A DNA stretch of 64,000 nt, from NCBI GenBank assembly GCA_002239065.1, contig MPNO01000004.1, positions 91,731-155,730 of the forward strand, read 5' to 3'. The translations under genes were made by a program, and so were the position numbers. Shown in pieces: positions 17,305 to 25,856 of this stretch (its first letter is position 1; each line of letters opens with the position of its first letter). The DNA is from Defluviicoccus sp. bin129 (lineage in GTDB: Bacteria > Pseudomonadota > Alphaproteobacteria > MPNO01). The notes beneath the pieces were generated by a model that saw only the letters and a list, made by a program, of their open reading frames with translations, was not told where the DNA came from and ran no database searches.

Positions 17305-19687
17305 TCCCGCCGCGAGGAAGCCCGCGGCCGGCGCCATCCGCGACAAGCCCAACCACCAGGGTATCGGCGCGGCGATTCCGCGGCTGGAGGACAAGCGCTT
17401 CCTGAGCGGACATGGGCGCTATGCCGACGATGTCCGCCCCGACGGCCAGGTCCGGGGCCATGTGCTCCGCTCGCCGGTGTCGCATGCGCGGATCGGCCGT
17501 ATCGACGTCACCGCGGCGATGGGCGTCCCCGGCGTCGTCGACGTGCTGACCGGCGCGGATTACGCAGCCGAAGGCCTGGGCGAGATCCCCTGCGTCAGCA
17601 TCCCGCCCGGCATAACGGGCGGACCCTATCACCCGACGCCGTTTCCGCCGCTTGCGTCGGACCGGGTGCTGGCGGTCGGTGCCGGCGTGGCGTTCGTGAT
17701 AGCCGAGACCCTTGCCGCGGCCGCCGAAGCGGCGGAGCGAATCGTCGTCGACTATGAGCCGCTCGATGCCGCGCCGACGGTCGAGGCGGCGATCGCGCCG
17801 GACGCGCCCCTGGTCTGGCCCGCCGCCGCGGGCAACCGCTGTTTCGTGCACGAGCTGGGCGACGCGGAGTCGACCGCCGAAGCATTCGCCAGGGCCGATC
17901 ACGTGACAAAGGCCCGGATCCGCAGCCAGCGGCTTGCCGGCAATCCGCTGGAGCCCCGGACGTGCATCGGCAGCTACCATGTGGGGCAGGAGCGCTGGCA
18001 GCTGACGACGTCCGGCGCCAACCCGCACCGCCTCCGGCTGTTGCTGGCCGAACATGTCTTCCGCGTGCCGGCATTCCGCATACGCGTCGTCGCCGGCGAT
18101 CTCGGCGGCGGGTTCGGGACCAAGGGAGGCCTCTACCCCGAGGAGATCCTGGTTCTGTGGGCGGCCAAGCGGGTCGGGCGTCCGGTCAAGTGGGTGAGCG
18201 ACCGGAGCGAAGCCTTCGTTTCGGATTTCAACGGCCGCGACCAGATCGCCGACGCCGAATTCGCGCTCACCGCCGAGGGCGACGTCCTCGGCGTGCGCGT
18301 GGCGGTGTATCACAATCTCGGCTGCCAGCTCGGCCCGTCCACCGCACACCCGCCGCTGGTCGGGACCCGGATGCTCTCTGGCGTCTACGCCTTCCCGGCG
18401 ATGCACGTGACCGTGAACGGAATATTCACCAACAGCTGCACGCTGACCACCTATCGGGGGGCCGGACGCCCGGAGGCGACGATGATCCTGGAGCGGATGA
18501 TGGATCTGTCCGCCGCGGAGCTCGGGCTCGACCCCGTCGAGATCCGCCGACGCAATCTCATCGCGCCCCGGCGCATGCCGTATCGGACCGCGATCGGCGA
18601 GACCTACGATTGCGGCGAGTTCGAGGCGATCCTCGACCGCGCCCTCGACGAGGCCGACTGGAACGGGTTCGAAACCCGGCGGCTGGAAAGCCGCGACCGC
18701 GGCAAGCTGCGCGGTCGCGGCCTGTCGATCTATATCGAGGTCTGTGCCACGATCAGCGAGCGCATGGAAATCCGCTTCGATCCGACCGGCGGGCTGACCG
18801 TTCTGGCCGGCACGTTCTCATACGGGCAGGGCCACGAAACCAGCTATCCCCAGATGGTCAATGAGTGGCTGGGGCTGCCGCTGGACCGGATTCGGGTGGT
18901 CCAGGGCGACACCGACAAGATCGCCACCGGCCGCGGGAGTTTCGGCTCGCGCAGCATGACCGTGGGCGGTTCGGCGCTCAAGCGGGCCTGCGAACAGGTG
19001 GTCGAGCGCGGGCGCGCCGCGGCGGCCGTCATGTTGGGTGTCCCCGCCGAGGATCTGCACTTCTCCGACGGCGCCTATCGCGCGGCATCGGACCACCGGC
19101 ACATCGCCCTCGACGCCGTCGCCAGGGCCACATTCGCCTGGGCGTCTCCCCATCCATTGCCGCCGGAGTTGCGATCCGGCCTCGATGGTTGCGGGTATTT
19201 CACGGCCAATCCGCAGAACTATCCCAACGGCTGCCATCTCGCGGAGGTGGAGGTCGATCCCGAGACCGGGCAGGTAGAGCTCGCCGCAATATCCGCCGTC
19301 GACGATGTCGGCGCGGTGATCAATCCGCTGATCCTGGAGGGGCAGGTCCACGGCGGGATTGCGCAAGCCGCCGGCCAGGCGCTCAAGGAAGCCGTGGTGT
19401 TCGACGAGACCGGCCAGCTCCTGACCGGTTCCTTCCTCGATTATGCGATGCCCCTGGCCGAGGACTTCCCCGAATTTCGCCTCGCCTCGCGCCCGGTCCC
19501 GACCGAAACCAATCCGCTCGGCGTGAAGGGCGGCGCCGAGACCGCAACGGTGGGTCTGCCGCCGGCGATCGTGGCGGCCGTCGTCGACGCGCTGCGCCCG
19601 CTCGGCGTGTGCGACATCGACCCGCCGATCACCTCCTTCGCGGTCTGGAAGGCAATAGCGGATGCCACGGAAGGAGACACGGTTTGA
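17273..19687 (+). CDS. Xanthine-dehydrogenase family molybdopterin-binding (large) subunit
   Basis: An 804-residue molybdenum hydroxylase large subunit (CoxL/XdhB type). Molybdopterin-contact motifs are GGGFGTKGG (278-286) and YRGAGRP (394-400). The likely catalytic Glu756 lies in VKGGAETATVG. The AYxCSFR loop of true CO dehydrogenase is absent, so it is not form I CODH. Known members hydroxylate aldehydes or N-heterocycles. No 2Fe-2S or FAD subunit gene is adjacent, which is unusual, because electrons must leave through such partners. GTG 17273 is the longest start and lies within the end of the HpaB fragment; homologous sequence begins only around residue 29, so the true start is uncertain. 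Confidence 0.88.
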   Translation: MCASSTRSGGNPAARKPAAGAIRDKPNHQGIGAAIPRLEDKRFLSGHGRYADDVRPDGQVRGHVLRSPVSHARIGRIDVTAAMGVPGVVDVLTGADYAAEGLGEIPCVSIPPGITGGPYHPTPFPPLASDRVLAVGAGVAFVIAETLAAAAEAAERIVVDYEPLDAAPTVEAAIAPDAPLVWPAAAGNRCFVHELGDAESTAEAFARADHVTKARIRSQRLAGNPLEPRTCIGSYHVGQERWQLTTSGANPHRLRLLLAEHVFRVPAFRIRVVAGDLGGGFGTKGGLYPEEILVLWAAKRVGRPVKWVSDRSEAFVSDFNGRDQIADAEFALTAEGDVLGVRVAVYHNLGCQLGPSTAHPPLVGTRMLSGVYAFPAMHVTVNGIFTNSCTLTTYRGAGRPEATMILERMMDLSAAELGLDPVEIRRRNLIAPRRMPYRTAIGETYDCGEFEAILDRALDEADWNGFETRRLESRDRGKLRGRGLSIYIEVCATISERMEIRFDPTGGLTVLAGTFSYGQGHETSYPQMVNEWLGLPLDRIRVVQGDTDKIATGRGSFGSRSMTVGGSALKRACEQVVERGRAAAAVMLGVPAEDLHFSDGAYRAASDHRHIALDAVARATFAWASPHPLPPELRSGLDGCGYFTANPQNYPNGCHLAEVEVDPETGQVELAAISAVDDVGAVINPLILEGQVHGGIAQAAGQALKEAVVFDETGQLLTGSFLDYAMPLAEDFPEFRLASRPVPTETNPLGVKGGAETATVGLPPAIVAAVVDALRPLGVCDIDPPITSFAVWKAIADATEGDTV

Positions 19688-20436
19688 CAGCGGATGCGGC
19701 GCCGGTCGCGGATTCCATCCATGAGGCGACGCGCGCGCGTCTGATGCGATGCGGCGCCGCGAACCTCAGCAACGCGCTGCTCAGGCGCGGGCTGCGCAAC
19801 ACCTTTCTTCCCGGCCTGTCTCCGGTGTCGGCCGACCAGGAACCGATGGTCGGGCCGGCTTTCACGCTCCGATTCATCCCGGCGCGCGAGGACATCGATT
19901 CGATGGCTCTCTACGCGCGCGACGACAGTCTGCACCGGCGCGCCATCGAGGAGTGCCCGCCGGGCGCGGTCCTGGTGATGGCCACGGGCGGCGATGCCCG
20001 TGCCTCCGCGATGGGCGACATGATGGCGCTTCGGCTGCGCATGCGCGGCGTCTCCGGGGTCGTCACCGATGGCGGGTTTCGCGACTCGCCGGGAATTCGC
20101 GAGACCGGCCTGCCCTGCTTTCAGCGGCAGGGCTCGGGGCCGCCCACGCCGATCGCCCTGCATCCGGTCGAGTTCAACGCGCCGGTCGGATGCGCCGGGG
20201 TCGCCGTCTATCCGGGCGATGTCATCGTCGGCAACGGCGAGGGAGTCGTCGCGATCCCCCGGGCTCTCGCGGACGAGGTGGCCGAAGAAGTCGCCGGGGA
20301 GGCGGATTACGAGGCATTCGTCAGCCTTCAGTTGCGACGCGGCCGTTCCATCTTCGGCCTGTTTCCGGCCACGCCGGAGAGCCGCAGGGAATACCGGGCC
20401 TGGCTGGCCGACGGACGCCCCCAATCGGAGGACTAG
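19684..20436 (+). CDS. RraA-like protein (4-hydroxy-4-methyl-2-oxoglutarate aldolase fold)
   Basis: A 250-residue RraA/HMG-aldolase-fold protein. The central signature GDMMALRLRMRGVSGVVTDGG then RD (around residues 100-140) contains the Arg and Asp of the metal/pyruvate site, and GDVIVGNGEGVVAIPR follows near residue 180. Aldolase members split 4-hydroxy-4-methyl-2-oxoglutarate or oxaloacetate to pyruvate; others only bind RNase E. The start is TTG 19684, overlapping the upstream stop as TTGA, with AAGGAGA in front. The catabolic neighbours favour a lyase role. Confidence 0.85.
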   Translation: MTADAAPVADSIHEATRARLMRCGAANLSNALLRRGLRNTFLPGLSPVSADQEPMVGPAFTLRFIPAREDIDSMALYARDDSLHRRAIEECPPGAVLVMATGGDARASAMGDMMALRLRMRGVSGVVTDGGFRDSPGIRETGLPCFQRQGSGPPTPIALHPVEFNAPVGCAGVAVYPGDVIVGNGEGVVAIPRALADEVAEEVAGEADYEAFVSLQLRRGRSIFGLFPATPESRREYRAWLADGRPQSED

Positions 20437-20439
20437 GAG

Positions 20440-20871
20440 ATGACCGACACGGCGCCCCACGAAACCCTGGCCAAGACCCTCGAGTTGCTGATCCACCGGG
20501 AAGACCTGGATCCGGAACAGTGGCTCGACTTTCCGGATTACGGGCTTCGCCAGTACTTCCTCTGGAAGAACCCGGAGACGGGAGCCAGCATCGCCCTGGT
20601 CGAGTTCGAAAAGGGCGGGCGCATACCGGTCAGGCACACCCACGCGTCCAACCAGTTCATGTACTGCCTGGAAGGCGACTACGAGTACACCGATGTCGGT
20701 TTGCGCCTGAAACCCGGCACTTTCTACATGAACCCCAAGGACCATCCCCACGGCCCGACGCTGGCGCACGAACGCAGTGTCCTGATCGAGATCTACGATG
20801 GCCCGCACTACTACGAACGGCCGGAATTCCATACCGACGAGACGATCGGCGAATTCCTGGCCAGGGACTAG
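20440..20871 (+). CDS. Cupin-domain protein (ChrR-like/dioxygenase-like)
   Basis: A 143-residue single cupin. Motif 1 is visible as PVRHTHASNQFMYCLEGDYEY with two histidines, although the usual Glu is replaced; motif 2 is NPKDHPHGPT. Family members include small dioxygenases, isomerases and anti-sigma modules. A well-placed AGGAG precedes the ATG, 3 bp after the RraA-like stop, so it belongs to the same operon. It is the last gene before a strong terminator hairpin (21040-21065). A metal-dependent enzyme is likely, but the reaction is unknown. Confidence 0.8.
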   Translation: MTDTAPHETLAKTLELLIHREDLDPEQWLDFPDYGLRQYFLWKNPETGASIALVEFEKGGRIPVRHTHASNQFMYCLEGDYEYTDVGLRLKPGTFYMNPKDHPHGPTLAHERSVLIEIYDGPHYYERPEFHTDETIGEFLARD

Positions 20872-21039
20872 CCCTTGCGTTCGGCAGGGCGCCGCCGATC
20901 CGGGCGCCCGCCCGCTGCGTCGCGGGGTCCCCTCCGACCGGACCGCGCGCGACGGGTGGGAACGCTCGGTGGCGGCTGGACCATGTAGCAGCGCGGCCGG
21001 GCGTTCCCCCGATCGATCCCCGAACGGATAACCCGATGG

Positions 21040-21065
21040 AAAAAGGGGCCGGATGGCCCCTTTTT
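21040..21065. terminator. Bidirectional Rho-independent terminator
   Basis: A perfect 11-bp stem: AAAAAGGGGCC at 21040-21050 pairs with 21055-21065 around the loop GGAT. It has a T run at its 3' end in both directions and lies between the convergent cupin (+) and TAXI protein (-) genes, 23 bp from the latter's stop. The rest of the 217-bp gap (20872-21088) shows no gene. Confidence 0.92.
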
Positions 21066-21088
21066 CGCCCGACCCGCCTGTGCCGGCG

Positions 21089-22051
21089 CTATTTCGTCAT
21101 GCCGAGCTCCTTGTAGGCCTTCAACGCGCCGGGATGGTGCTCGATACCGGCGTTCTTGAACACATCGATCCCCGCGCTGGGGCTCCACGACTTGTAGACC
21201 GTCTTCATGTACTTGTCGGTCTTGTCGGTGAAGACGTATTTGACGATGCGGTAGATCGTCTCGTCGGGCACGCTGTCCTGGGCCATGATCGTCGACGGCA
21301 CGCCGTAGGACTGGGCGTCGGCGACCACGCCGTCGCCGTAATCCGCGGCCTTGATGACATAGGGGGCGAAGGCCGGGTTCTTGCCGAGCACCCCCTTGAG
21401 CTCGGCCGGGGCGAGCGGGATCAGGCGGATCTTGCGGGTCGCCGCCATCGCCGAGACCACCGGGACCGGGACGGCGGACGCCACGGCGAAGGCGTCGATG
21501 TTGCCGTCGCGCAGCGCGTTGCCGGCCTCGCTGAAGCCGAGGAACTGGGCCTTGATCTTGTCGCGCACGCCGACGGTTCGCAGGATCAGGTCGGCGTTGG
21601 CCGCGGTCCCGCTGCCCGCCTTGGCGAGCGAGACCCGCTTGCCCGCCAGATCGGCGAAGGCCTTGATGTCGTCCTTGGCCAGCGTCACCCAGTGGATCGG
21701 CGAGATGGTGAGCGCCATCAGCGCGCGGACGTTCCTGGCCGGCGGCTTGTCCTTGAACTTCCCGGTCGAGGTGACGGCGTTGTAGACCGCGCCGAGATTG
21801 GCGAGCCCGAGATTGAGCCCGCCGCCCTCGCGGCTCAGCATCCGCATGTTGGTGGTCGAACCGGCGGTGGTCCGGGTCGACAGGGTGATGCCCTCCAGAT
21901 CGCGGGTTATCGCGGTCGACAGCCCGCCCCCCATCAGGAAGTAGCTGCCGCCGGGCGAGCTGGTGCCGAGGACGAGGCTTTGCGCGGCCGCCCCCTGTGA
22001 CAGCGCCAGCACCGCCGCCGAGGCGAGCGTTGTCGCGATGAACTTCTGCAT
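21089..22051 (-). CDS. TAXI-family TRAP transporter solute-binding protein
   Basis: A 320-residue periplasmic binding protein. Residues 1-23 form a signal peptide (hydrophobic core then AAAQS), and LGTSSPGGSYFLMGGGLS just after it is the TAXI-family N-terminal motif. TAXI proteins deliver carboxylate-type solutes to a fused TRAP permease. The start ATG 22051 has AAGGGAG upstream; an ATG 12 codons earlier would put charged residues before the signal. It lies 75 bp downstream of the permease gene on the same strand and ends at a bidirectional terminator. Confidence 0.93.
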   Translation of the reverse strand: MQKFIATTLASAAVLALSQGAAAQSLVLGTSSPGGSYFLMGGGLSTAITRDLEGITLSTRTTAGSTTNMRMLSREGGGLNLGLANLGAVYNAVTSTGKFKDKPPARNVRALMALTISPIHWVTLAKDDIKAFADLAGKRVSLAKAGSGTAANADLILRTVGVRDKIKAQFLGFSEAGNALRDGNIDAFAVASAVPVPVVSAMAATRKIRLIPLAPAELKGVLGKNPAFAPYVIKAADYGDGVVADAQSYGVPSTIMAQDSVPDETIYRIVKYVFTDKTDKYMKTVYKSWSPSAGIDVFKNAGIEHHPGALKAYKELGMTK

Positions 22052-22126
22052 CCTTTGGTCTCCCTTCTGCGAATTCCCGCTTGCCACACTAGCAACCGGG
22101 CCGGCGGGCGGGAACAGCGCCCGCGC

Positions 22127-23989
22127 TCAACCGGTGGCCCGGGTATCGCCCGCCTTGCCCCTGCGGAACTGCCAGACCGTGAAGACGGCGAAACACGCCA
22201 CCGGGATCAGCGCGTAGACCCCGTGGGTCAGCACGAGGACGATTCCGATGACGATCGAGAGCACCCGCGCGGCAAGCGAGAGCCGGGCGTAGTAGAAGCC
22301 CTCGATACCGGCCGAAATCGCCAGCCCGCCCAGCGCCAGCGAGGCGATGGTGGTGACGATGCTCCACACGCTTCCCTGCAGCAGCAATCCCGGCTGATAG
22401 ACGAACAGCACCGGCAGGTAGAAGATCGCCATCGCCTTGACCATGGCGACATTGCAGACCGGCCATAATCGCTGCTTGGAAATCCCCGCCGCCATGTAGG
22501 CCGCCAGCGCGACCGGCGGGGTGACGTTGGAGGCCTGTCCCCACCACAGCACCAGCAGGTGGGCGGCCATGACCGGGATGCCGAGCTGGATCAGGGCCGG
22601 GGCCGCGAGGGTCGCCAGGATCACATAGGCCGGAATGACCGACAGCCCCATGCCGAGGATGTAGCCGATCACGAAGATGAACATGACCGTGAAGGCGAGA
22701 TTGCTCTCGGCGAGGTCGATGATCATGCCGGTAATGCGGATCCCCGTGCCGGGCAGCAGCACCGCGCCGGCGATGATCGAGACCGGGCCGGCGATGGCGA
22801 TGATCGGCAGCGAGGCCTTCGCGCCCTCGGCGAGCGCGACGACGATCGCGCGCGGGCCCATCGGCCGAGGCGTCAGCCAGCTCGCCGCGATGACGCTCAC
22901 GATGGCCAGCATGCCGATGCGCCTGAGCGAATAGTCGAGATAGACCATGACCACGACCACCGCGATCGGCACCAGATAGGCCCAGCCCTGCATCAGGGTT
23001 TGGCGGAAAGACGGGCAGTCCTCGGCCGGCAGGCCCTTCAGGCCATTGCGCCGGGCGTAGAAATGGACTTGCAGGTAGACGTTGAGGAAATAGAGCAGCG
23101 CCGGGATCGTCGCCGCGATCACGATCGTCCCGTATGAGAAGCCGGTCAGCGCCACCATGATGAAAGCCGATGCCCCCATCACCGGCGGCATGATCGTGCC
23201 GCCGGTCGAGGCCGCGGCCTCGATGCCCGCGGCGACCGCCGGCCGGTAGCCGGTCTTCATCATGATCGGGATGGTGATGCTGCCGGTGATCGCGACATTG
23301 GCCGAGGCCGAGCCCGAGATGCTGGCGGTGATGAAGGACGACCCGACCGCGGCCTTGGCGCCGCCGCCCGGGCGGGTGCCGAGGAAGGACAGGCAGAGAT
23401 CGGTGAAATAGTCCGACGCGCCGGAGCGGATCAGGAACGTCCCGAACACCAGGAACAGGAACAGGTTCGAGGCGAGCACATAGGTGATCGAGCCGTACAG
23501 CCCGTCGGTCTGGGCATACAGCGCGGTCGCGATCTGGCGCAGGTCGAACCCGCTATGGACGAACGGCCAGGGGACCCACGCGCCGAAATAGAGGAACAGC
23601 AGGAATGCGCCGGAGATGATCGCCATGGCCACGCCGAGCGCGCGCCGCCCGCCCTCGATCACGCCCAAGATCATGATCCAGCCGACGGCCATGTCGAAAT
23701 CGCCGATGTCGAAGCCTTCGTTCTCGGCGAAGTAGAGGTAGCGGTCGTTGAACCGGAAGGTGGCGTATGTCACCGCGAGCAGGAAGACGACGTCGAACGC
23801 CCGGGCCGGGATCGTTCGCGCCAGCGGATGCACGCAGATCGCCAGCGCCACGCCGGCATAGATGAACAGGCTGCGGTCGAGCGCCGGGCTGAAGGTGCCC
23901 CAGGTCGCGACATAGAGGTAGTAGCCAGTCGTCGCCAGCCCGATCAGGAAACCGAGCTTCTTCCATTCGCCGCAAAACGCTGCGGCCAT
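22127..23989 (-). CDS. TRAP transporter fused permease (DctQ-DctM type, TAXI system)
   Basis: A 620-residue, strongly hydrophobic protein. About four N-terminal membrane segments correspond to the small DctQ-like part. They are followed by the 12-13-segment DctM-like part, with SSFITASISGSASANVAITG and AGIEAAASTGGTIMPPVMGA near residues 215-275. These are hallmarks of fused TRAP permeases, which import solutes with a sodium gradient. It is upstream of and co-oriented with the TAXI binding protein, forming a complete importer. It is divergent from the ornithine-cyclodeaminase-like gene with a 93-bp shared intergenic region. Confidence 0.93.
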   Translation of the reverse strand: MAAAFCGEWKKLGFLIGLATTGYYLYVATWGTFSPALDRSLFIYAGVALAICVHPLARTIPARAFDVVFLLAVTYATFRFNDRYLYFAENEGFDIGDFDMAVGWIMILGVIEGGRRALGVAMAIISGAFLLFLYFGAWVPWPFVHSGFDLRQIATALYAQTDGLYGSITYVLASNLFLFLVFGTFLIRSGASDYFTDLCLSFLGTRPGGGAKAAVGSSFITASISGSASANVAITGSITIPIMMKTGYRPAVAAGIEAAASTGGTIMPPVMGASAFIMVALTGFSYGTIVIAATIPALLYFLNVYLQVHFYARRNGLKGLPAEDCPSFRQTLMQGWAYLVPIAVVVVMVYLDYSLRRIGMLAIVSVIAASWLTPRPMGPRAIVVALAEGAKASLPIIAIAGPVSIIAGAVLLPGTGIRITGMIIDLAESNLAFTVMFIFVIGYILGMGLSVIPAYVILATLAAPALIQLGIPVMAAHLLVLWWGQASNVTPPVALAAYMAAGISKQRLWPVCNVAMVKAMAIFYLPVLFVYQPGLLLQGSVWSIVTTIASLALGGLAISAGIEGFYYARLSLAARVLSIVIGIVLVLTHGVYALIPVACFAVFTVWQFRRGKAGDTRATG

Positions 23990-24082
23990 GCCTTGCCGGT
24001 CGGTCAGAGCGCCTCTCCCCCGGTATACTCGCGATCCGGATTGCCCCCGTCCAGCCGAGGACGCTCAACAGGGACGCCGAAG

Positions 24083-25075
24083 GTGCCGGATCTCAGGGTG
24101 CTCAGGGAAGCCGACCTCAAGGCGGTGCTCGATGTCGAGACCGGGCTCGATATCGTCGAGCGCACGTTCCGCGATTTGGGGACAAGGGACATCTTCCGTC
24201 TGTCCGAGCCGGCCGCCCTGTTCGGCGGCTCGGGCGTCGGCAAGGCCGCGCGCTACAAGTCCAAGGGCGCGACCCTGATTTCGGAGAACGTCACCGGGAT
24301 CCGGCTGATCAGCGACGTGGCCAGGGAGCATGGTTTCCGTTCCCACCACATGCTGGTCGTGTTCGACGATGCGACCGGCGCGCCGATCGGGCTGTTGAAC
24401 GAGACCTGGCTGCACCGGTTCCGCACCGCGCTGACCGGGGTGGTCGCGGCCAGGTATCTGGCGCGGCCCGATTCCCGGGTGCTCGCGCTGTTCGGCGCCG
24501 GCTCGATCGCCGCGGAGCTGTTTCCGGCGATCACCCGGGTCTTCGAGCTCGACGAGGTCCGGGTCGTCGCGCGGCGGCGGGCGAGCGCCGAGAGTTTCTG
24601 CCGCGGGCATGCCGGCGGGCCCGCCCGGTTCGCCGCCATGGAAGACCCTCGCGAGGCGCTCGACGGCGCCGAAATCGCGATCACCCTGACGCTGGCGGAG
24701 GCCCCGGTGATCGGGCCCGGGATGCTGTCGCCGGGCGCCTTCCTGTGCTCGATGGGCGAGACCGAGGAAGTCGCGTTCGGCGTTCTGGAGGAGATCGACG
24801 GGTTCGTGGTCGACGATTTCGAGTACGCGACGGTGCTGGGCGACATCGAGTCATGGCTTCGCGATGGCCGGATCGACCGGTCCGCGTTGGAGGCCCGCGT
24901 CGACGCCCATATCGGCGAAGTCGTGGCCGGCACCAGGGCGATCCGCGAGAACCCCGACCAGCGCATTCTCGCGATCGTCCAGGGCATGGCGATCTGCGAC
25001 CTTGCGCTCGCCCGCCACGCGCTGAACGAGGCCGAGGCGCGCGGGCTGGGTGGGAGCCTCGACCTGTTCGGCTGA
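24083..25075 (+). CDS. Ornithine cyclodeaminase/mu-crystallin family protein
   Basis: A 330-residue protein with the family Rossmann motif FGAGSIAAELFPA near residue 141 and the preceding TWLHRFRTALTGVVAARYLA. Family members are ornithine cyclodeaminases, alanine dehydrogenases or ketimine reductases. GTG 24083 was chosen because the homologous region (LREADLKAVLD) starts within 10 residues; the ribosome site is weak. It is divergent from the TAXI-TRAP importer, which suggests the importer feeds an amino- or imino-acid pathway, together with the RidA-like protein upstream. Confidence 0.88.
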   Translation: MPDLRVLREADLKAVLDVETGLDIVERTFRDLGTRDIFRLSEPAALFGGSGVGKAARYKSKGATLISENVTGIRLISDVAREHGFRSHHMLVVFDDATGAPIGLLNETWLHRFRTALTGVVAARYLARPDSRVLALFGAGSIAAELFPAITRVFELDEVRVVARRRASAESFCRGHAGGPARFAAMEDPREALDGAEIAITLTLAEAPVIGPGMLSPGAFLCSMGETEEVAFGVLEEIDGFVVDDFEYATVLGDIESWLRDGRIDRSALEARVDAHIGEVVAGTRAIRENPDQRILAIVQGMAICDLALARHALNEAEARGLGGSLDLFG

Positions 25076-25102
25076 GGGATCGGGGGGCGCGAGCCTCGGC
25101 GG

Positions 25103-25534
25103 TCAGGAAGGCCTTCGCGCATACTCGGCCAGCGTTACCACCGAGTCCGCATGTTCTGTCGCCCCCAGCGCATTCGCAAAGCGAAGATCGGCCGTTACTA
25201 CGGCGGCTCCGATGCGGTGCGCGAGCGCGAGATAAACGCAGTCGTAGACCGGCCGGTCGAGCGCCAGCGCGATACGAACCGCGTCGCCGCAGATCGTCTC
25301 GTCCGTATTCCACCGAACCGGCATCTCGGGCACAGACGCCATCAAGGCGCCGGCCTCGCTGTGTTCGATCTCGCCCCGCCGCGCCTTGCGCCACACGGCG
25401 TTTGCGATCTCGCATGCCATCAGGCGCGGCGCATGCAAATCGTCATTGCCAGCAGCGAGCTCCCGCGCCATGTCCGAATCGTCTTCCGCAACCAGCCACT
25501 TGACCGCTACGCTGGCGTCGACGACCAACCGCAT
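25103..25534 (-). CDS. PIN-domain toxin (VapC/FitB-like ribonuclease)
   Basis: A 143-residue PIN-domain protein. The acidic Mg-binding set is complete: D6, E42, D98 and D116. PIN toxins cleave RNA, often tRNA, when released from their antitoxin. Its ATG shares one base with the stop of the upstream antitoxin gene (TGATG), the usual arrangement of type II pairs. Confidence 0.92.
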   Translation of the reverse strand: MRLVVDASVAVKWLVAEDDSDMARELAAGNDDLHAPRLMACEIANAVWRKARRGEIEHSEAGALMASVPEMPVRWNTDETICGDAVRIALALDRPVYDCVYLALAHRIGAAVVTADLRFANALGATEHADSVVTLAEYARRPS

Positions 25535-25791
25535 CAGAAGTCGCGATGGCCGTGGTCGCGATCCTCGCGGATCAGCACCTCCGCCGGCGTATGCGCACGC
25601 CCTTCGGTCGCGCGCCTCAACCGGTCCGACAGGGCCAGGAAGGACTCGCGCCTAGCCTGCATATCGTCCTCGACGGCGCGTTGCAGAATATGGCGCACCT
25701 CGCCTTCCAGGGAGCGGTTGTTCGAGGAAGCGCGCCGCTTGAGGCGCTCGACCACGCTCTCGTCGAGCTGCCTCACGTTGATCGTCGCCAT
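25534..25791 (-). CDS. FitA/VapB-like ribbon-helix-helix antitoxin
   Basis: An 85-residue protein. The N-terminal MATINVRQLDESVVERLKRR is a ribbon-helix-helix DNA-binding domain followed by a longer acidic and helical toxin-binding tail. It should neutralise the adjacent PIN toxin and repress the pair's promoter. A perfect 8-bp palindrome 20-38 bp upstream of the start (25811-25829) is a good candidate operator. Confidence 0.9.
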   Translation of the reverse strand: MATINVRQLDESVVERLKRRASSNNRSLEGEVRHILQRAVEDDMQARRESFLALSDRLRRATEGRAHTPAEVLIREDRDHGHRDF

Positions 25792-25810
25792 CGCCTCGTT
25801 CCAAAATTCA

Positions 25811-25829
25811 TGCCATCAAAATGATGGCA
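25811..25829. promoter_or_regulatory. Palindromic operator candidate for the toxin-antitoxin pair
   Basis: TGCCATCA-AAA-TGATGGCA is a perfect 8-bp inverted repeat located 20-38 bp before the antitoxin ATG, in a locally A/T-richer stretch. RHH antitoxins typically bind such sites to repress their own operon. Confidence 0.7.
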
Positions 25830-25856
25830 GAAAGAACTGGGACAGTCAAGAAACGC

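Noticed and set aside
17023..19687. HpaB fragment and molybdenum-hydroxylase read as one fusion protein
   Set aside because: The two are in different frames and each has its own termini; no single frame joins them.
17273..19687. Aerobic carbon monoxide dehydrogenase large subunit
   Set aside because: The AYxCSFR active-site loop is absent (TYRGAGRP instead) and CoxS/CoxM genes are not adjacent.
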